Shown here piece by piece: positions 22,811 through 30,554 of a stretch of 35,818 nucleotides of DNA. This DNA comes from Polyangiaceae bacterium (lineage in GTDB: Bacteria; Myxococcota_A; Polyangia; Polyangiales; Polyangiaceae): contig JAFGIS010000506.1 of NCBI GenBank assembly GCA_016929495.1, positions 1 to 35,818 on the forward strand. The letters are read 5' to 3'. A program made the translations under genes and the position numbers. The first letter of the stretch is position 1. Each line of letters begins with the position of its first letter. The notes beneath the pieces were generated by a model. The model worked only from the letters and a program-made list of their open reading frames with translations. It was not told the origin of the DNA and made no database searches.

Positions 22811-24355
22811 ATGCGACGCGACCTCGGAACCATGCTGATCCTCACCTCACTCGCGGCGGCGGCGCCCGCGTGGGCCGAGGACCAAGCCGAGAGCGACGAA
22901 GCCGAGAGCACCGAGGCACCAGCCGAGAGTGCTCCCCTCCCTCGTCTCGGCCAGGCACCCGGCGAGCCGCTCGTACGCAGCGCCCCGCCTGCGATCCCGT
23001 TCGGTGTTCCCCCGGCAGAGTCGGAGGAAAACGTGCTCGACTTCCACGGGTATCTGCTCGTTCCGGCCCAGTTCGCCGTGCTCGAGCGAGAGCATCCAGG
23101 CCCGGGTCAGAGCGGCGCGGCCCTGCACAGCCCACCGCTCATCCCGCAGCGTCTGCGCGGCTTCGAGTACACGGGCGTCGTACCCGATCCGTGGGTCCAG
23201 CTCGACTTCTCGTACGGCAACAAAAAGGTGTCGGGGACGGCGATCATCGCTTCCCGGAGCGTCACGGACGGCGTCCAGCTGTATAACCCCGCCGATCAAC
23301 TCGGTGTGAACGACGCGTTCGTCAGCGTCGACCTCTCGGATTCGGTGGGTTCGCCTTTCCTCGTCCAGGTCGGTGCGTTCACCGGACGCTACGGCGTGAT
23401 GGGCGCCTACGATGCGGGCCGCTACGGCACCCCGCTCATCGCCCGCACCAACACGGTCGGGGAGTCGGTGCAGGTCGGTGCCCGGCTCGGGCCCGAGACC
23501 CTGCTGGTGGTCGAGCAGGGGCTGGGCGGGCAGCTCGGCCGGCCACGGGAAGGCCTCCTGCCGGCGGGCTGGAACGACTTCGCGGACATGAACGTCGGCG
23601 CGAGCTTCGTGACCCAGTTGCACGCAGGGCTCGCCACGCACCGCTTGTTCCAGCTCGGTCTGCACTACCTCACGGCCTTCAGTCGCGACGACCGGGTGGG
23701 AGACGGCACGGTCCCCGACGGACACATCTCGGTTCTCGGTGCCGACGCGCGGCTCACCGCAGGGCGTGCGGGGCACCTTTACGTCGGGGCGGCCCATACG
23801 GTTGCCAGCCGATCGGCGATCGTGTCCGGGGTGATCGAGGTGCTCAACGCGCGGGGCGGCCCCGAGCTCGTCGAAGAGTACCTCGGGCCGAGAAGCCGGG
23901 GGAACGGCACGCTGACGACCTTCGGCCTGCAATACGACGTCAGCGTTCCGCGCCTGATCTACGGCGACGACTTCGATGGGCAGAGCCCCGACCTGCTGCT
24001 GAGCCTCTTCGGCATCGGCACCTCGGTCACGAGCGACGACAACGACTACGACGGCGTCGTCAAACTCAAGGCTGGAGCCGAGCTCACGTACAGCTTCCTT
24101 TCGTGGATGGGCATCTCGGGACGGTACGACAACGTGCGTTTGAACCTCGACGAGGACCGGAACGCGTTCGCGATCGAGACGGCTCGGCTGTTGCTGCACA
24201 CCGACTGGGTGAGCCGCGACGAGTTTGCCCTGCAGTACTCACACTTCGACCTCGGCGGCGATGTCGCTGTTCGCACCGGCTATCCGCTGGCCGTGGATCC
24301 GGACGCCGTGCCGGATCAGCACGTCTTCTCGCTCTCTGGAACGTTCTGGTGGTAG
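22811..24355 (+). CDS. Outer-membrane beta-barrel (porin-like) protein 2
   Basis: A 514-aa protein. The signal peptide is MRRDLGTMLILTSLAAAAPAW followed by AEDQ. A short Glu/Ala-rich stretch precedes the barrel, whose strands include VLDFHGYLLVPAQFAV, WVQLDFSYGNKKVSGTAIIA, LVQVGAFTGRYGVMGAYDAG, LTTFGLQYDVSVP and the terminal HVFSLSGTFWW, ending in an aromatic residue as outer-membrane proteins do. YGNKKVSGTA resembles YGNPRVSANV of porin 1, so the two are distant paralogues. The start ATG at 22811 has GAAGG eight bases upstream; a TTG at 22793 was rejected. The next gene starts two bases after the stop, so they are coupled. Confidence 0.8.
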   Translation: MRRDLGTMLILTSLAAAAPAWAEDQAESDEAESTEAPAESAPLPRLGQAPGEPLVRSAPPAIPFGVPPAESEENVLDFHGYLLVPAQFAVLEREHPGPGQSGAALHSPPLIPQRLRGFEYTGVVPDPWVQLDFSYGNKKVSGTAIIASRSVTDGVQLYNPADQLGVNDAFVSVDLSDSVGSPFLVQVGAFTGRYGVMGAYDAGRYGTPLIARTNTVGESVQVGARLGPETLLVVEQGLGGQLGRPREGLLPAGWNDFADMNVGASFVTQLHAGLATHRLFQLGLHYLTAFSRDDRVGDGTVPDGHISVLGADARLTAGRAGHLYVGAAHTVASRSAIVSGVIEVLNARGGPELVEEYLGPRSRGNGTLTTFGLQYDVSVPRLIYGDDFDGQSPDLLLSLFGIGTSVTSDDNDYDGVVKLKAGAELTYSFLSWMGISGRYDNVRLNLDEDRNAFAIETARLLLHTDWVSRDEFALQYSHFDLGGDVAVRTGYPLAVDPDAVPDQHVFSLSGTFWW

Positions 24356-24357
24356 TC

Positions 24358-25038
24358 ATGCCGCACGGACTTCGACTCGGTTCGCGACTCTCCACGGTCG
24401 CGTTTCTGTCCCTCGCCGCCACGACGACCTGCCTGTGTCCCCCTTGCCCCGAAGATGCGAGCCTCGTGGGGGCCAACGGCCTGCCCTCGGGTTCGCGGCT
24501 GATCGTCTGGGACGGAGACGGCCACGGGATCGAAGGCGGCAAGAGCTGGGCGGACTGCGGCGCCAAGCCCGATTGCGTCGCCAAGCTTCTGCCCACCCAG
24601 CGCGTCGGCCACAACAGGACGCGTGGGCTCGTCTATCGCGCCAAGGGACCGGAATGGAGCGGCTTCGGCTGGAACTGGTTCGGCTGGTACCCGGAGGACT
24701 CCGGCACCGACATCCGCGGTTACGATCGGGTCAGATTCTGGATCAAGGTCGAGGCGAAGTCGCCCGAGGTTGCGCCAGAGCCGGGGGGCCTGGTCTTTGC
24801 CCTCGGTTGCAGCAAAGGGAAGAAGACCAGCGCCAACGCGGTGTTGGCCAAGTACACGGACAATCTGCTCGACGGCCAGTGGCACGACGTCATCATCCCG
24901 CTGGCGGATCTGTACATCGGCAAGGAGGGAGCCGAGTTCGATCCGGGTTCGGCGTGGGAGTTCCGGCTCTCCAGCTGGAGCCCGACACTGCGCGACTTCA
25001 CGATAACCCTCGACGACGTCGCCTTCGAGAAGTCCTGA
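24358..25038 (+). CDS. Exported protein with carbohydrate-binding-like domain, porin operon
   Basis: A 226-aa protein. The signal VAFLSLAATTTC may be a lipoprotein signal with Cys25, although the lipobox is poor (TTTC). Mature residues hold a jelly-roll type domain: SRLIVWDGDGHGIEGG, GLVYRAKGPEWSGFGWNWFG, YDRVRFWIKVEAKSP, GQWHDVIIPLADLYIG and DFTITLDDVAFEKS. The Trp-rich face and the ending DFTITLDDVAF match the C-terminus of the lipoprotein at 19580-20443 (DFDITFDNLSF), so both probably bind glycans. The ATG at 24358 lies two bases after the porin 2 stop (translational coupling). It converges with the sugar kinase gene, 11 bases apart, and I see no hairpin between them. Confidence 0.72.
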   Translation: MPHGLRLGSRLSTVAFLSLAATTTCLCPPCPEDASLVGANGLPSGSRLIVWDGDGHGIEGGKSWADCGAKPDCVAKLLPTQRVGHNRTRGLVYRAKGPEWSGFGWNWFGWYPEDSGTDIRGYDRVRFWIKVEAKSPEVAPEPGGLVFALGCSKGKKTSANAVLAKYTDNLLDGQWHDVIIPLADLYIGKEGAEFDPGSAWEFRLSSWSPTLRDFTITLDDVAFEKS

Positions 25039-25049
25039 GACCCTGAGCA

Positions 25050-26564
25050 CTACCGCTGCTGTCTCAAGATCCTGCAGAATCTTCCGTAGGCGCTGTCCCA
25101 CTCCGCCGGGTTGTGGGGCGCGTATCTTGGGATCGGAAATGACCGCTTGATGATCGGCAGGGCCTGCTCGAGCGTCCCGAGCAGGCCCAGTCCCATCGCC
25201 TGGACCATCAGATTCCCGATCGCGGTGGCCTCCTCGGGGCCGGCGAGCACCGGAACGGCGAGTGCGTCGGCGGTGAACTGATTGAGCATCTCGTTCTTGC
25301 TGCCGCCGCCGACGATGTGGACGACTCGGGTTCGGCCCCCGCAGACGTCACAGAGCTGTTCATTGAGCATGCGATACTTGAGCGCGAGGCTCTCGTAGAC
25401 CGCCCTCACCGTGGCGCCTCTGCCGCGGGGCGGGCTCTGACCGGTCTTTTCGCAGTACTCGGCGATGGCCCGCTCCATGTCCGAGGGATGATAGAAGCCG
25501 GGATCATCCGGGTCGATCAGGGCCGCGAACCGAGGAGCCTCGACGGCCAATCCGTTCAGTGCCTCCCAGCTCATGTCGTTGCCGTCGGACTTGCGCCAGA
25601 CGCGTCTGAGCTCCTGCACCAACCACGCCCCCATGCAGCTCTTGAGGAAGCGGGTGTTGCCGATGCCGCCCTCGTTGCTGATCGAGGCGGCCATGGCCGC
25701 CTCCGACGTGATGGCCTTCGGGATCAGCTTGCCCACCAGGGACCACGTCCCGGAGCTTATGATCAGAGCCTCTCGGGCGTCGGCGACCGGGGCGGCGGCG
25801 AAAGCGCTCGCCGTGTCGTGCGCACCCACCGCAATCAGCTTCGCTCGATTGATGCCGACCGAGGCGGCGAGCGGTGCGAGCAGCTTGCCCATCACGGCGC
25901 CGGGCGCGACGATCGCCGGCATGATCCTGTGGGGTATCTCCAGGGCCTCCAGTATCTCCCTGCTCCAGGTGTTCTCTCGCGCGTCCATCAACTGCGTTAC
26001 GCTGGCCCACGAGGAATCCACCTGCTGGACACCGCCCAAGAAGTTGTAGAACACGGTGGGAGTCGGAAGGAACTTCGCGACGTGCTCCAACAGGGCCCAG
26101 CGGTTCAGGACGAACCAGAGCAATTGGTTGCTGACGTTGTACGGCTGGAAGTGGATGCCGGTGATCTGGTAGACGCGTCTTTCGTCGATTCGCGACTTGA
26201 CGGCTGCGATCATGTCGTCGAGCCGATGGTCACGGTAGCAGTAGATCTTGCCGAGCATGTCCCCGTCGGCGCTGACCACTGCGCCATCCGCGCCCCACGC
26301 GTCGATGCCGATGGAATCGAGGGTGGCGGACACTTCACGTTGGTAGGCGCACAGCCCGACGATGATGTTCTGGTAGAGCAGCGTGTCGTCCCAGTGGGTG
26401 CGTTCCGTGAGCCTTCCGGTGGCGTCGGCGAGGTGGAACGACACCCCCTCGTGCTCGAATCGGTGGATGGGCTGCACCGATAGCGCGCCGTCTTCGATCG
26501 TGCCGACGAAGCATTTGCCGCTCGAGGCGCCGAGGTCGACCGCGAACATCCGGTGCGTACTCAT
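25050..26564 (-). CDS. rhaB: Rhamnulokinase-like FGGY-family sugar kinase
   Basis: A 504-aa cytoplasmic kinase. Fold motifs of the FGGY/actin-like family: MFAVDLGASSGKCFVG (phosphate 1), SIGIDAWGADGAVV with the catalytic Asp, GAHDTASAFAAAP, ISSGTWSLVG (phosphate 2) and VHIVGGGSKNEMLNQFTADA (adenosine). These fit L-rhamnulokinase (ATP + L-rhamnulose gives L-rhamnulose 1-phosphate) better than xylulo- or glycerol kinase, by WGAD and SGTW contexts; L-fuculokinase cannot be excluded. AGGAG lies nine bases before ATG 26564. No isomerase or aldolase of the pathway is in the window. Upstream on the same strand, 54 bases away, is the short repeat protein gene. Its presence suggests that a rhamnose-containing plant polymer is used. 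Confidence 0.85.
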   Translation of the reverse strand: MSTHRMFAVDLGASSGKCFVGTIEDGALSVQPIHRFEHEGVSFHLADATGRLTERTHWDDTLLYQNIIVGLCAYQREVSATLDSIGIDAWGADGAVVSADGDMLGKIYCYRDHRLDDMIAAVKSRIDERRVYQITGIHFQPYNVSNQLLWFVLNRWALLEHVAKFLPTPTVFYNFLGGVQQVDSSWASVTQLMDARENTWSREILEALEIPHRIMPAIVAPGAVMGKLLAPLAASVGINRAKLIAVGAHDTASAFAAAPVADAREALIISSGTWSLVGKLIPKAITSEAAMAASISNEGGIGNTRFLKSCMGAWLVQELRRVWRKSDGNDMSWEALNGLAVEAPRFAALIDPDDPGFYHPSDMERAIAEYCEKTGQSPPRGRGATVRAVYESLALKYRMLNEQLCDVCGGRTRVVHIVGGGSKNEMLNQFTADALAVPVLAGPEEATAIGNLMVQAMGLGLLGTLEQALPIIKRSFPIPRYAPHNPAEWDSAYGRFCRILRQQR

Positions 26565-26618
26565 GGCAGCGCTCCTGCTGAGTCCGGCTGCTGATGCGTC
26601 TTCACGGCGTTGGGTTCG

Positions 26619-27146
26619 CTAGAGAATCGGTGCATGCTTGCACTTGGAGTCGCAGCTCTGACCGCCGTCGCACTCTTCTGGCGGCTGGACGATCCCGTCG
26701 CCGCAGTAGGGCGCCCAATTGCACTCGGTCGTACACAGGTTCGGCCCATAGGGATCCACTTGGTTGTCATCGCCGAAGTCGCACTGCTCGGGGCCATCGA
26801 CCGAGCCGTTCCCGCAGAACGGGCCGATGGTGCAGTCCGGGCGGCAGGTCTCGCTCGTGAAAAGGTAGTTGTGGCTCAGCCACTCGTTGCCGAATCCCCA
26901 GTACTCCATGACCGGGTTGCCGGTGGCTGGATCGATCTGCACCTCGCCCGTGGCCGGGTCGATCACCTCGCTTTCGAGCGGAAAGGAGCCCCCTCGGGTC
27001 GCCCACGGCTCGTCGACGTCCGAGTCCATCGAGTACTCGCCCGTGGCCCTACGATTCAAGGTCAGCGTTCCCTCGAGCCCTGCCATCGAGGAGGGCTTGG
27101 CGCAGGCCCAAACGAGCAGCAGCGAGACCCCGCTACGACAAGACAC
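26619..27146 (-). CDS. Short DUF4215-repeat lipoprotein
   Basis: A 175-aa protein with a GTG start (27146); an in-frame stop lies three codons upstream, so the N-terminus cannot extend. The signal SLLLVWACAK would give a lipoprotein with the Cys in VWAC. Residues 20-110 are unassigned, including a near-duplicated EVIDPATGEVQIDPATGNP. Then come two myxobacterial disulfide repeats (CGNGSVDGPEQCDFGDDNQ and CGDGIVQPPEECDGGQSCD), the same unit as in the giant protein at 8415-15002. It is on the same strand as, and 54 bases before, the sugar kinase gene. It may be a small surface protein or a shortened copy of a larger adhesin; the signal is short, so a degraded gene is possible. Confidence 0.65.
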   Translation of the reverse strand: MSCRSGVSLLLVWACAKPSSMAGLEGTLTLNRRATGEYSMDSDVDEPWATRGGSFPLESEVIDPATGEVQIDPATGNPVMEYWGFGNEWLSHNYLFTSETCRPDCTIGPFCGNGSVDGPEQCDFGDDNQVDPYGPNLCTTECNWAPYCGDGIVQPPEECDGGQSCDSKCKHAPIL

Positions 27147-27836
27147 GATAGATCAGCCTATCATGCCTGCCTCACCAGGTCGATTGGCGGTGGCAGCGCA
27201 GCGGCCACGTACGCGCGCGAGGCGCACCGCGAAGAGAGCGTCGCCGCGTCATCGAGGCGAGGTCAAGAATGAGTACGCCAGGGCCAACTCATCCATGGCC
27301 GCGTACCACGACAGAAGGACAACGAAAGGAAATCGAACGGCTGGTTTCATCAGCACAGCAAACCTATCACGTACATCGCGAGGTCGCGGCCCGGCGTCGA
27401 CCCACGAGACTCGACCGCGGGCCGGTTCAAGAGCGTCGTGCCGCTGCCGGGCGAGCGTTCGAAGCGCAGGCCGGCGTGGCCGTGGCCTCGTCTGGTCCGG
27501 ACGATCCGCGCGAGAATTGCGCGTTCACACGGCGACGCCTGCTGGAGCCGTGCGCCGCGGACACGGCCCGTTGATGGCACAAACGCCCGGTCCGCTCTGT
27601 CGAGTCGACGACATTTCTGCGCGAAGGCGTCGGTCCGACCATGCAGCGAATGGATCGGTTGGCCATGGAAACGTAGACCCGAACGCGATGGGCGATGCTA
27701 GCGTGCGAGAGCTTCACGCAGGAAGGTTCAGCCCTCCGGTGTTCAGTCGGCCGCGTGGAGCACGGTCCGGATTCGGTTCGAACACGATTCGGGCTGTGGC
27801 GAACGATCGGTAACAGGACCAATCGAGGATTTGAGT
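27147..27836. other. 690-bp intergenic stretch, no gene recognised
   Basis: Short open frames exist on both strands but none has a recognisable motif, a supported start or a sensible protein pattern. A GAGG Shine-Dalgarno (near 27824) precedes the phosphoglycerate dehydrogenase ATG. A GGTCAA at 27261-27266 is the complement of the TTGACC box but stands alone. It may contain relics of lost genes; I could not identify any. Confidence 0.6.
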
Positions 27837-29015
27837 ATGGCCTTCAAGATCAGAACGATGAACAAGATATCCCCGAAGGGGCTCTCCCTCTTTGGCGAGA
27901 ACTACTCCATCAGCGACAGCGAGGCGGCTCCCGCTGCCATCCTCGTCCGGTCGGCACAGGTCGATACGGATCTGTTCCCCGGAACTCTGGCGGTGGCCCG
28001 CGCTGGAGCCGGCGTGAACAACATCACCATCGACAAGGCCAGTCGCGCGGGCATGTGCGTGTTCAACACTCCAGGCGCCAACGCCAACGCTGTCGCCGAG
28101 CTGGTGTTCATAGGCCTCGGTCTGGCTCTGCGCAACGTTCCCAAGGCCCTTTCGTGGATGGACACCATCCGTGACGTGGCCAATGCCAAGGAGATGGGCG
28201 AGAAGGTCGAGAAAGGCAAAGGGCAATTCGCGGGTTCGGAGATGGCCGGCAAGACCCTCGGGGTCGTGGGGCTCGGCAAGATCGGGGTGCTGGTCGCCAA
28301 CCTGGCCATGGGGCTCGGCATGAAGGTCATTGCCTACGAGCCCTTCCCCAGTGTCCAGAACATGCATCGGCTCAGCCGAGCGGTCGCTACGACCAGCAAC
28401 TTGTCCGAGGTCTTCGCTCAGGCCGATTTCCTGACCGTCCACGTTCCGCTCAACGACAAGACGAAGGGACTGCTCAACGGGGCGTCACTCGCACCGTTCA
28501 AGGGCTCGGTCATCCTCAACTTCTCCCGCGGCGGGATCGTGGACAACGAGGTCCTTCAGGAGCGACTCGGTGCAGGGACTCTTCACGCCTACGTGACCGA
28601 CTTCCCGGACCCCGCCATCGTCAAGCTGCCCGGAGTCATCGCCGTGCCTCATCTGGGCGCCAGCACGGAGGAAGCCGAAGAGAACTGTGCCACCATGGCG
28701 GTGCAGCAGTTGCGTGACTATCTCGAGTACGGAATCGTCAAGAACTCGGTCAACTTTCCGGCTATCCAAGGGTATCCCGATCCAGCGGTCAAGGTTCGGT
28801 TGGTCGTCATCAACGAGGACGTGCCTGCCATGATTGCCGAGATCACCCGGGTCATTGGCGCGGCCGGCATCAACATCCACTCCCTCAAGAACGAGTCCAA
28901 CGGCAAGATTGGGTACAACCTGATCGACACCGAAGTGGACGTCTCTGCGAACGTCGTCGAGCAACTCAGGAAGCTCGACAAGGTCGTCTTCGTTCGCAAG
29001 ATCCAGCTCGGATAG
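27837..29015 (+). CDS. serA: D-3-phosphoglycerate dehydrogenase with ACT domain
   Basis: A 392-aa enzyme for the first committed step of serine synthesis (3-phosphoglycerate to 3-phosphohydroxypyruvate with NAD). The N- and C-terminal substrate segments flank a Rossmann domain with GVVGLGKIG. Catalytic features of the D-2-hydroxyacid dehydrogenases are present: ARAGAGVNNI, the Arg in NFSRGGIVD, the Glu in DFPDP/AVPHLGASTEEAEENC context and His in PHLGAST. The last 70 residues (VRLVVINEDVPAMIAEITRV, then GINIHSLKNESNGK) are a serine-sensing ACT domain. The length matches the short form of the enzyme without the extra ASB domain. ATG 27837 is chosen because GAGG lies 8 bases upstream; a TTG two codons earlier is less likely. 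Single gene; a strong inverted repeat follows. Confidence 0.9.
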   Translation: MAFKIRTMNKISPKGLSLFGENYSISDSEAAPAAILVRSAQVDTDLFPGTLAVARAGAGVNNITIDKASRAGMCVFNTPGANANAVAELVFIGLGLALRNVPKALSWMDTIRDVANAKEMGEKVEKGKGQFAGSEMAGKTLGVVGLGKIGVLVANLAMGLGMKVIAYEPFPSVQNMHRLSRAVATTSNLSEVFAQADFLTVHVPLNDKTKGLLNGASLAPFKGSVILNFSRGGIVDNEVLQERLGAGTLHAYVTDFPDPAIVKLPGVIAVPHLGASTEEAEENCATMAVQQLRDYLEYGIVKNSVNFPAIQGYPDPAVKVRLVVINEDVPAMIAEITRVIGAAGINIHSLKNESNGKIGYNLIDTEVDVSANVVEQLRKLDKVVFVRKIQLG

Positions 29016-29033
29016 CGCGTCCGGTCTCCGAGG

Positions 29034-29091
29034 TTCGCCGCAGAGCCCGGACGGCATCGAGAAGGGCGAAGCTGCCGAATTCTGCGGCGAA
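29034..29091 (+). terminator. Inverted repeat downstream of serA, possible terminator
   Basis: TTCGCCGCAGA (29034-29044) and TCTGCGGCGAA (29081-29091) are a perfect 11-bp inverted repeat, with an inner CGGCA/TGCCG stem in the loop. It begins 18 bases after the serA stop. No T-run follows, so it may act with a factor or as an operator of the TetR-type gene at 29209. Confidence 0.45.
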
Positions 29092-29208
29092 TACCCCCGG
29101 TCCGAGCGAGGGTAACGGGCTACGCTCTGTGCCCTTTCTCGGAGATGGGCACCCGCGGCCCCTTGGCCGGTTGCCTGAGGCCGTCAACCCGGCTAGCTAT
29201 GCGGCCCT

Positions 29209-29901
29209 GTGGCAAGCAGGCGAACCAGGCGCAAGAGCGGGGCTCTCGCCAAGGCTGAACGCCGGCAGCAGATCCTCACCGCCGCCCGCGATGTCTTCGC
29301 GAAGCGGGGCTACCACCAGGCAACGATCGATGACATCGTGGCGGCAGCGGGGGTCGCCCGCGGGACGTTCTATCTGTACTTCGAAGACAAGCGCGCCGTA
29401 TTCGAGGACCTCATCGATCGTTTCTCGGCGCAGCTGACCGTCGCGATCTCCCGCATCGTGATCGATGATCCTTCCAGAGCCGTTGCCGATCAGGCACGCG
29501 ACAATATCCATGCGATCATCCGGGTGTGCCTCGCCGAACGCACCATGACGAAGATGTTGTTCACGGACGCTGCCGGCGTCGATCCGGGCTTCGATCGCAA
29601 GCTGGCGACCTTCTACGATGGCGTCGTGCAGCTGTTGACGGAGAGCCTTCGCGACGGACAGACCCTCGGCATCGTGGCCGACGGAGAGCCCCGCGTTCTG
29701 GCCTACTTGACCGTGGGCGCTCTGAAGGAGCTGCTGTTCCAGGTCGTCACCCTGGGGCTGGCCGAGGAGAGCGCAGAAGTGCTGACCCAGCAGCTGTTCC
29801 GATTCCTCAGCGAGGGCTATTTGAGGGTCGGTGCCAACGAGATGGGCAAACGGGGCGCGGCGCGACGCGCCAAGCGAGCGCCCGCTGGCGGTTCCCGGTA
29901 G
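29209..29901 (+). CDS. TetR/AcrR-family transcriptional regulator
   Basis: A 230-aa regulator. Residues about 18-65 form the TetR DNA-binding domain (RRQQILTAARDVFAKRGY, then TIDDIVAAAGVARGTFYLYF, then EDKRAVFEDLIDRF). The rest is the helical ligand and dimer domain without a recognisable ligand signature. A basic tail (KRGAARRAKRAPAGGSR) ends it. The start is GTG at 29209; no good Shine-Dalgarno is visible, and the first 15 residues are Arg/Lys-rich. It stands alone between serA and a DUF302 gene on the same strand; its target is unknown. The perfect inverted repeat at 29034-29091 upstream is a possible autoregulatory site. Confidence 0.9.
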   Translation: MASRRTRRKSGALAKAERRQQILTAARDVFAKRGYHQATIDDIVAAAGVARGTFYLYFEDKRAVFEDLIDRFSAQLTVAISRIVIDDPSRAVADQARDNIHAIIRVCLAERTMTKMLFTDAAGVDPGFDRKLATFYDGVVQLLTESLRDGQTLGIVADGEPRVLAYLTVGALKELLFQVVTLGLAEESAEVLTQQLFRFLSEGYLRVGANEMGKRGAARRAKRAPAGGSR

Positions 29902-30076
29902 GCGCGACTATGTGTACCCCGTCGTTTGCCAGACTGACCGGCCTGCTCCGTCGCGACGTTCCAGCGCGACGGCCAAGACCGGGGCGGTGGTGGACACGGC
30001 GCTGCTCACGCGGGAGCCGGTCGGATCGCCGGTGGCACAGCACGCTGGACGCAGGGAGTCCCCTAGGAGACATCGA

Positions 30077-30493
30077 GTGAAACAACCAACGACACAGATG
30101 GATAGTCTCGGTATCACATGCACCCTACGGACCGACCACGCGAGCGCGGTCGTGCGCGTCATCGAGGCGCTCAAGCGTGAGGGCTTCGGCGTGCTGACGG
30201 ACATCGACGTCCGGCAGACGCTCAAGGAGAAGCTGGGCGTCAACTTCAGGCCCTATCGCATTCTCGGCGCGTGCAATCCCCCGGCCGCCTACAAGGTGCT
30301 CCAGGCGCAGCCGCAGGTCGGACTGCTCCTGCCGTGCAACGTCATCGTGTACGAACTCGACGACGGCAGCACCGTAGTATCGGCCTTCGATCCGCTTCAG
30401 ATGGTCGGAGAAGGCTCGGCCGACGGACCTCTCGGCCAGGTTGCCGAGGAGATCCGTGCTCGCCTGGCCCGGGTCGTCGGTTCGCTCGGTTGA
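30077..30493 (+). CDS. DUF302 domain protein
   Basis: A 138-aa cytosolic protein. It matches the DUF302 pattern: an alpha/beta domain with VVRVIEALKREGFGVLTDID, then LKEKLGVNFRPYRILGACNP, and QVGLLLPCNVIVYELDDGST. DUF302 proteins are small and of unknown function, often near redox or metal genes; the conserved GACNP and LLPCNV each carry a Cys. The start is GTG at 30077 with TAGGAG seven bases upstream, which decides it. It lies 62 bases before sucA on the same strand, so it may be co-transcribed with the 2-oxoglutarate dehydrogenase genes. Confidence 0.88.
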   Translation: MKQPTTQMDSLGITCTLRTDHASAVVRVIEALKREGFGVLTDIDVRQTLKEKLGVNFRPYRILGACNPPAAYKVLQAQPQVGLLLPCNVIVYELDDGSTVVSAFDPLQMVGEGSADGPLGQVAEEIRARLARVVGSLG

Positions 30494-30554
30494 CCCGCGC
30501 CGCCCCGAGGTCGCTTGCGTGCGGGTGGCGAGTCCACGATTCTGCTGGAGCACG

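Noticed and set aside
27147-27836. Possible minus-strand gene end reading ...LAMYVIGLLC
   Set aside because: Only about 76 residues, no motif, Arg-rich, no supported start; not enough to call even a relic.
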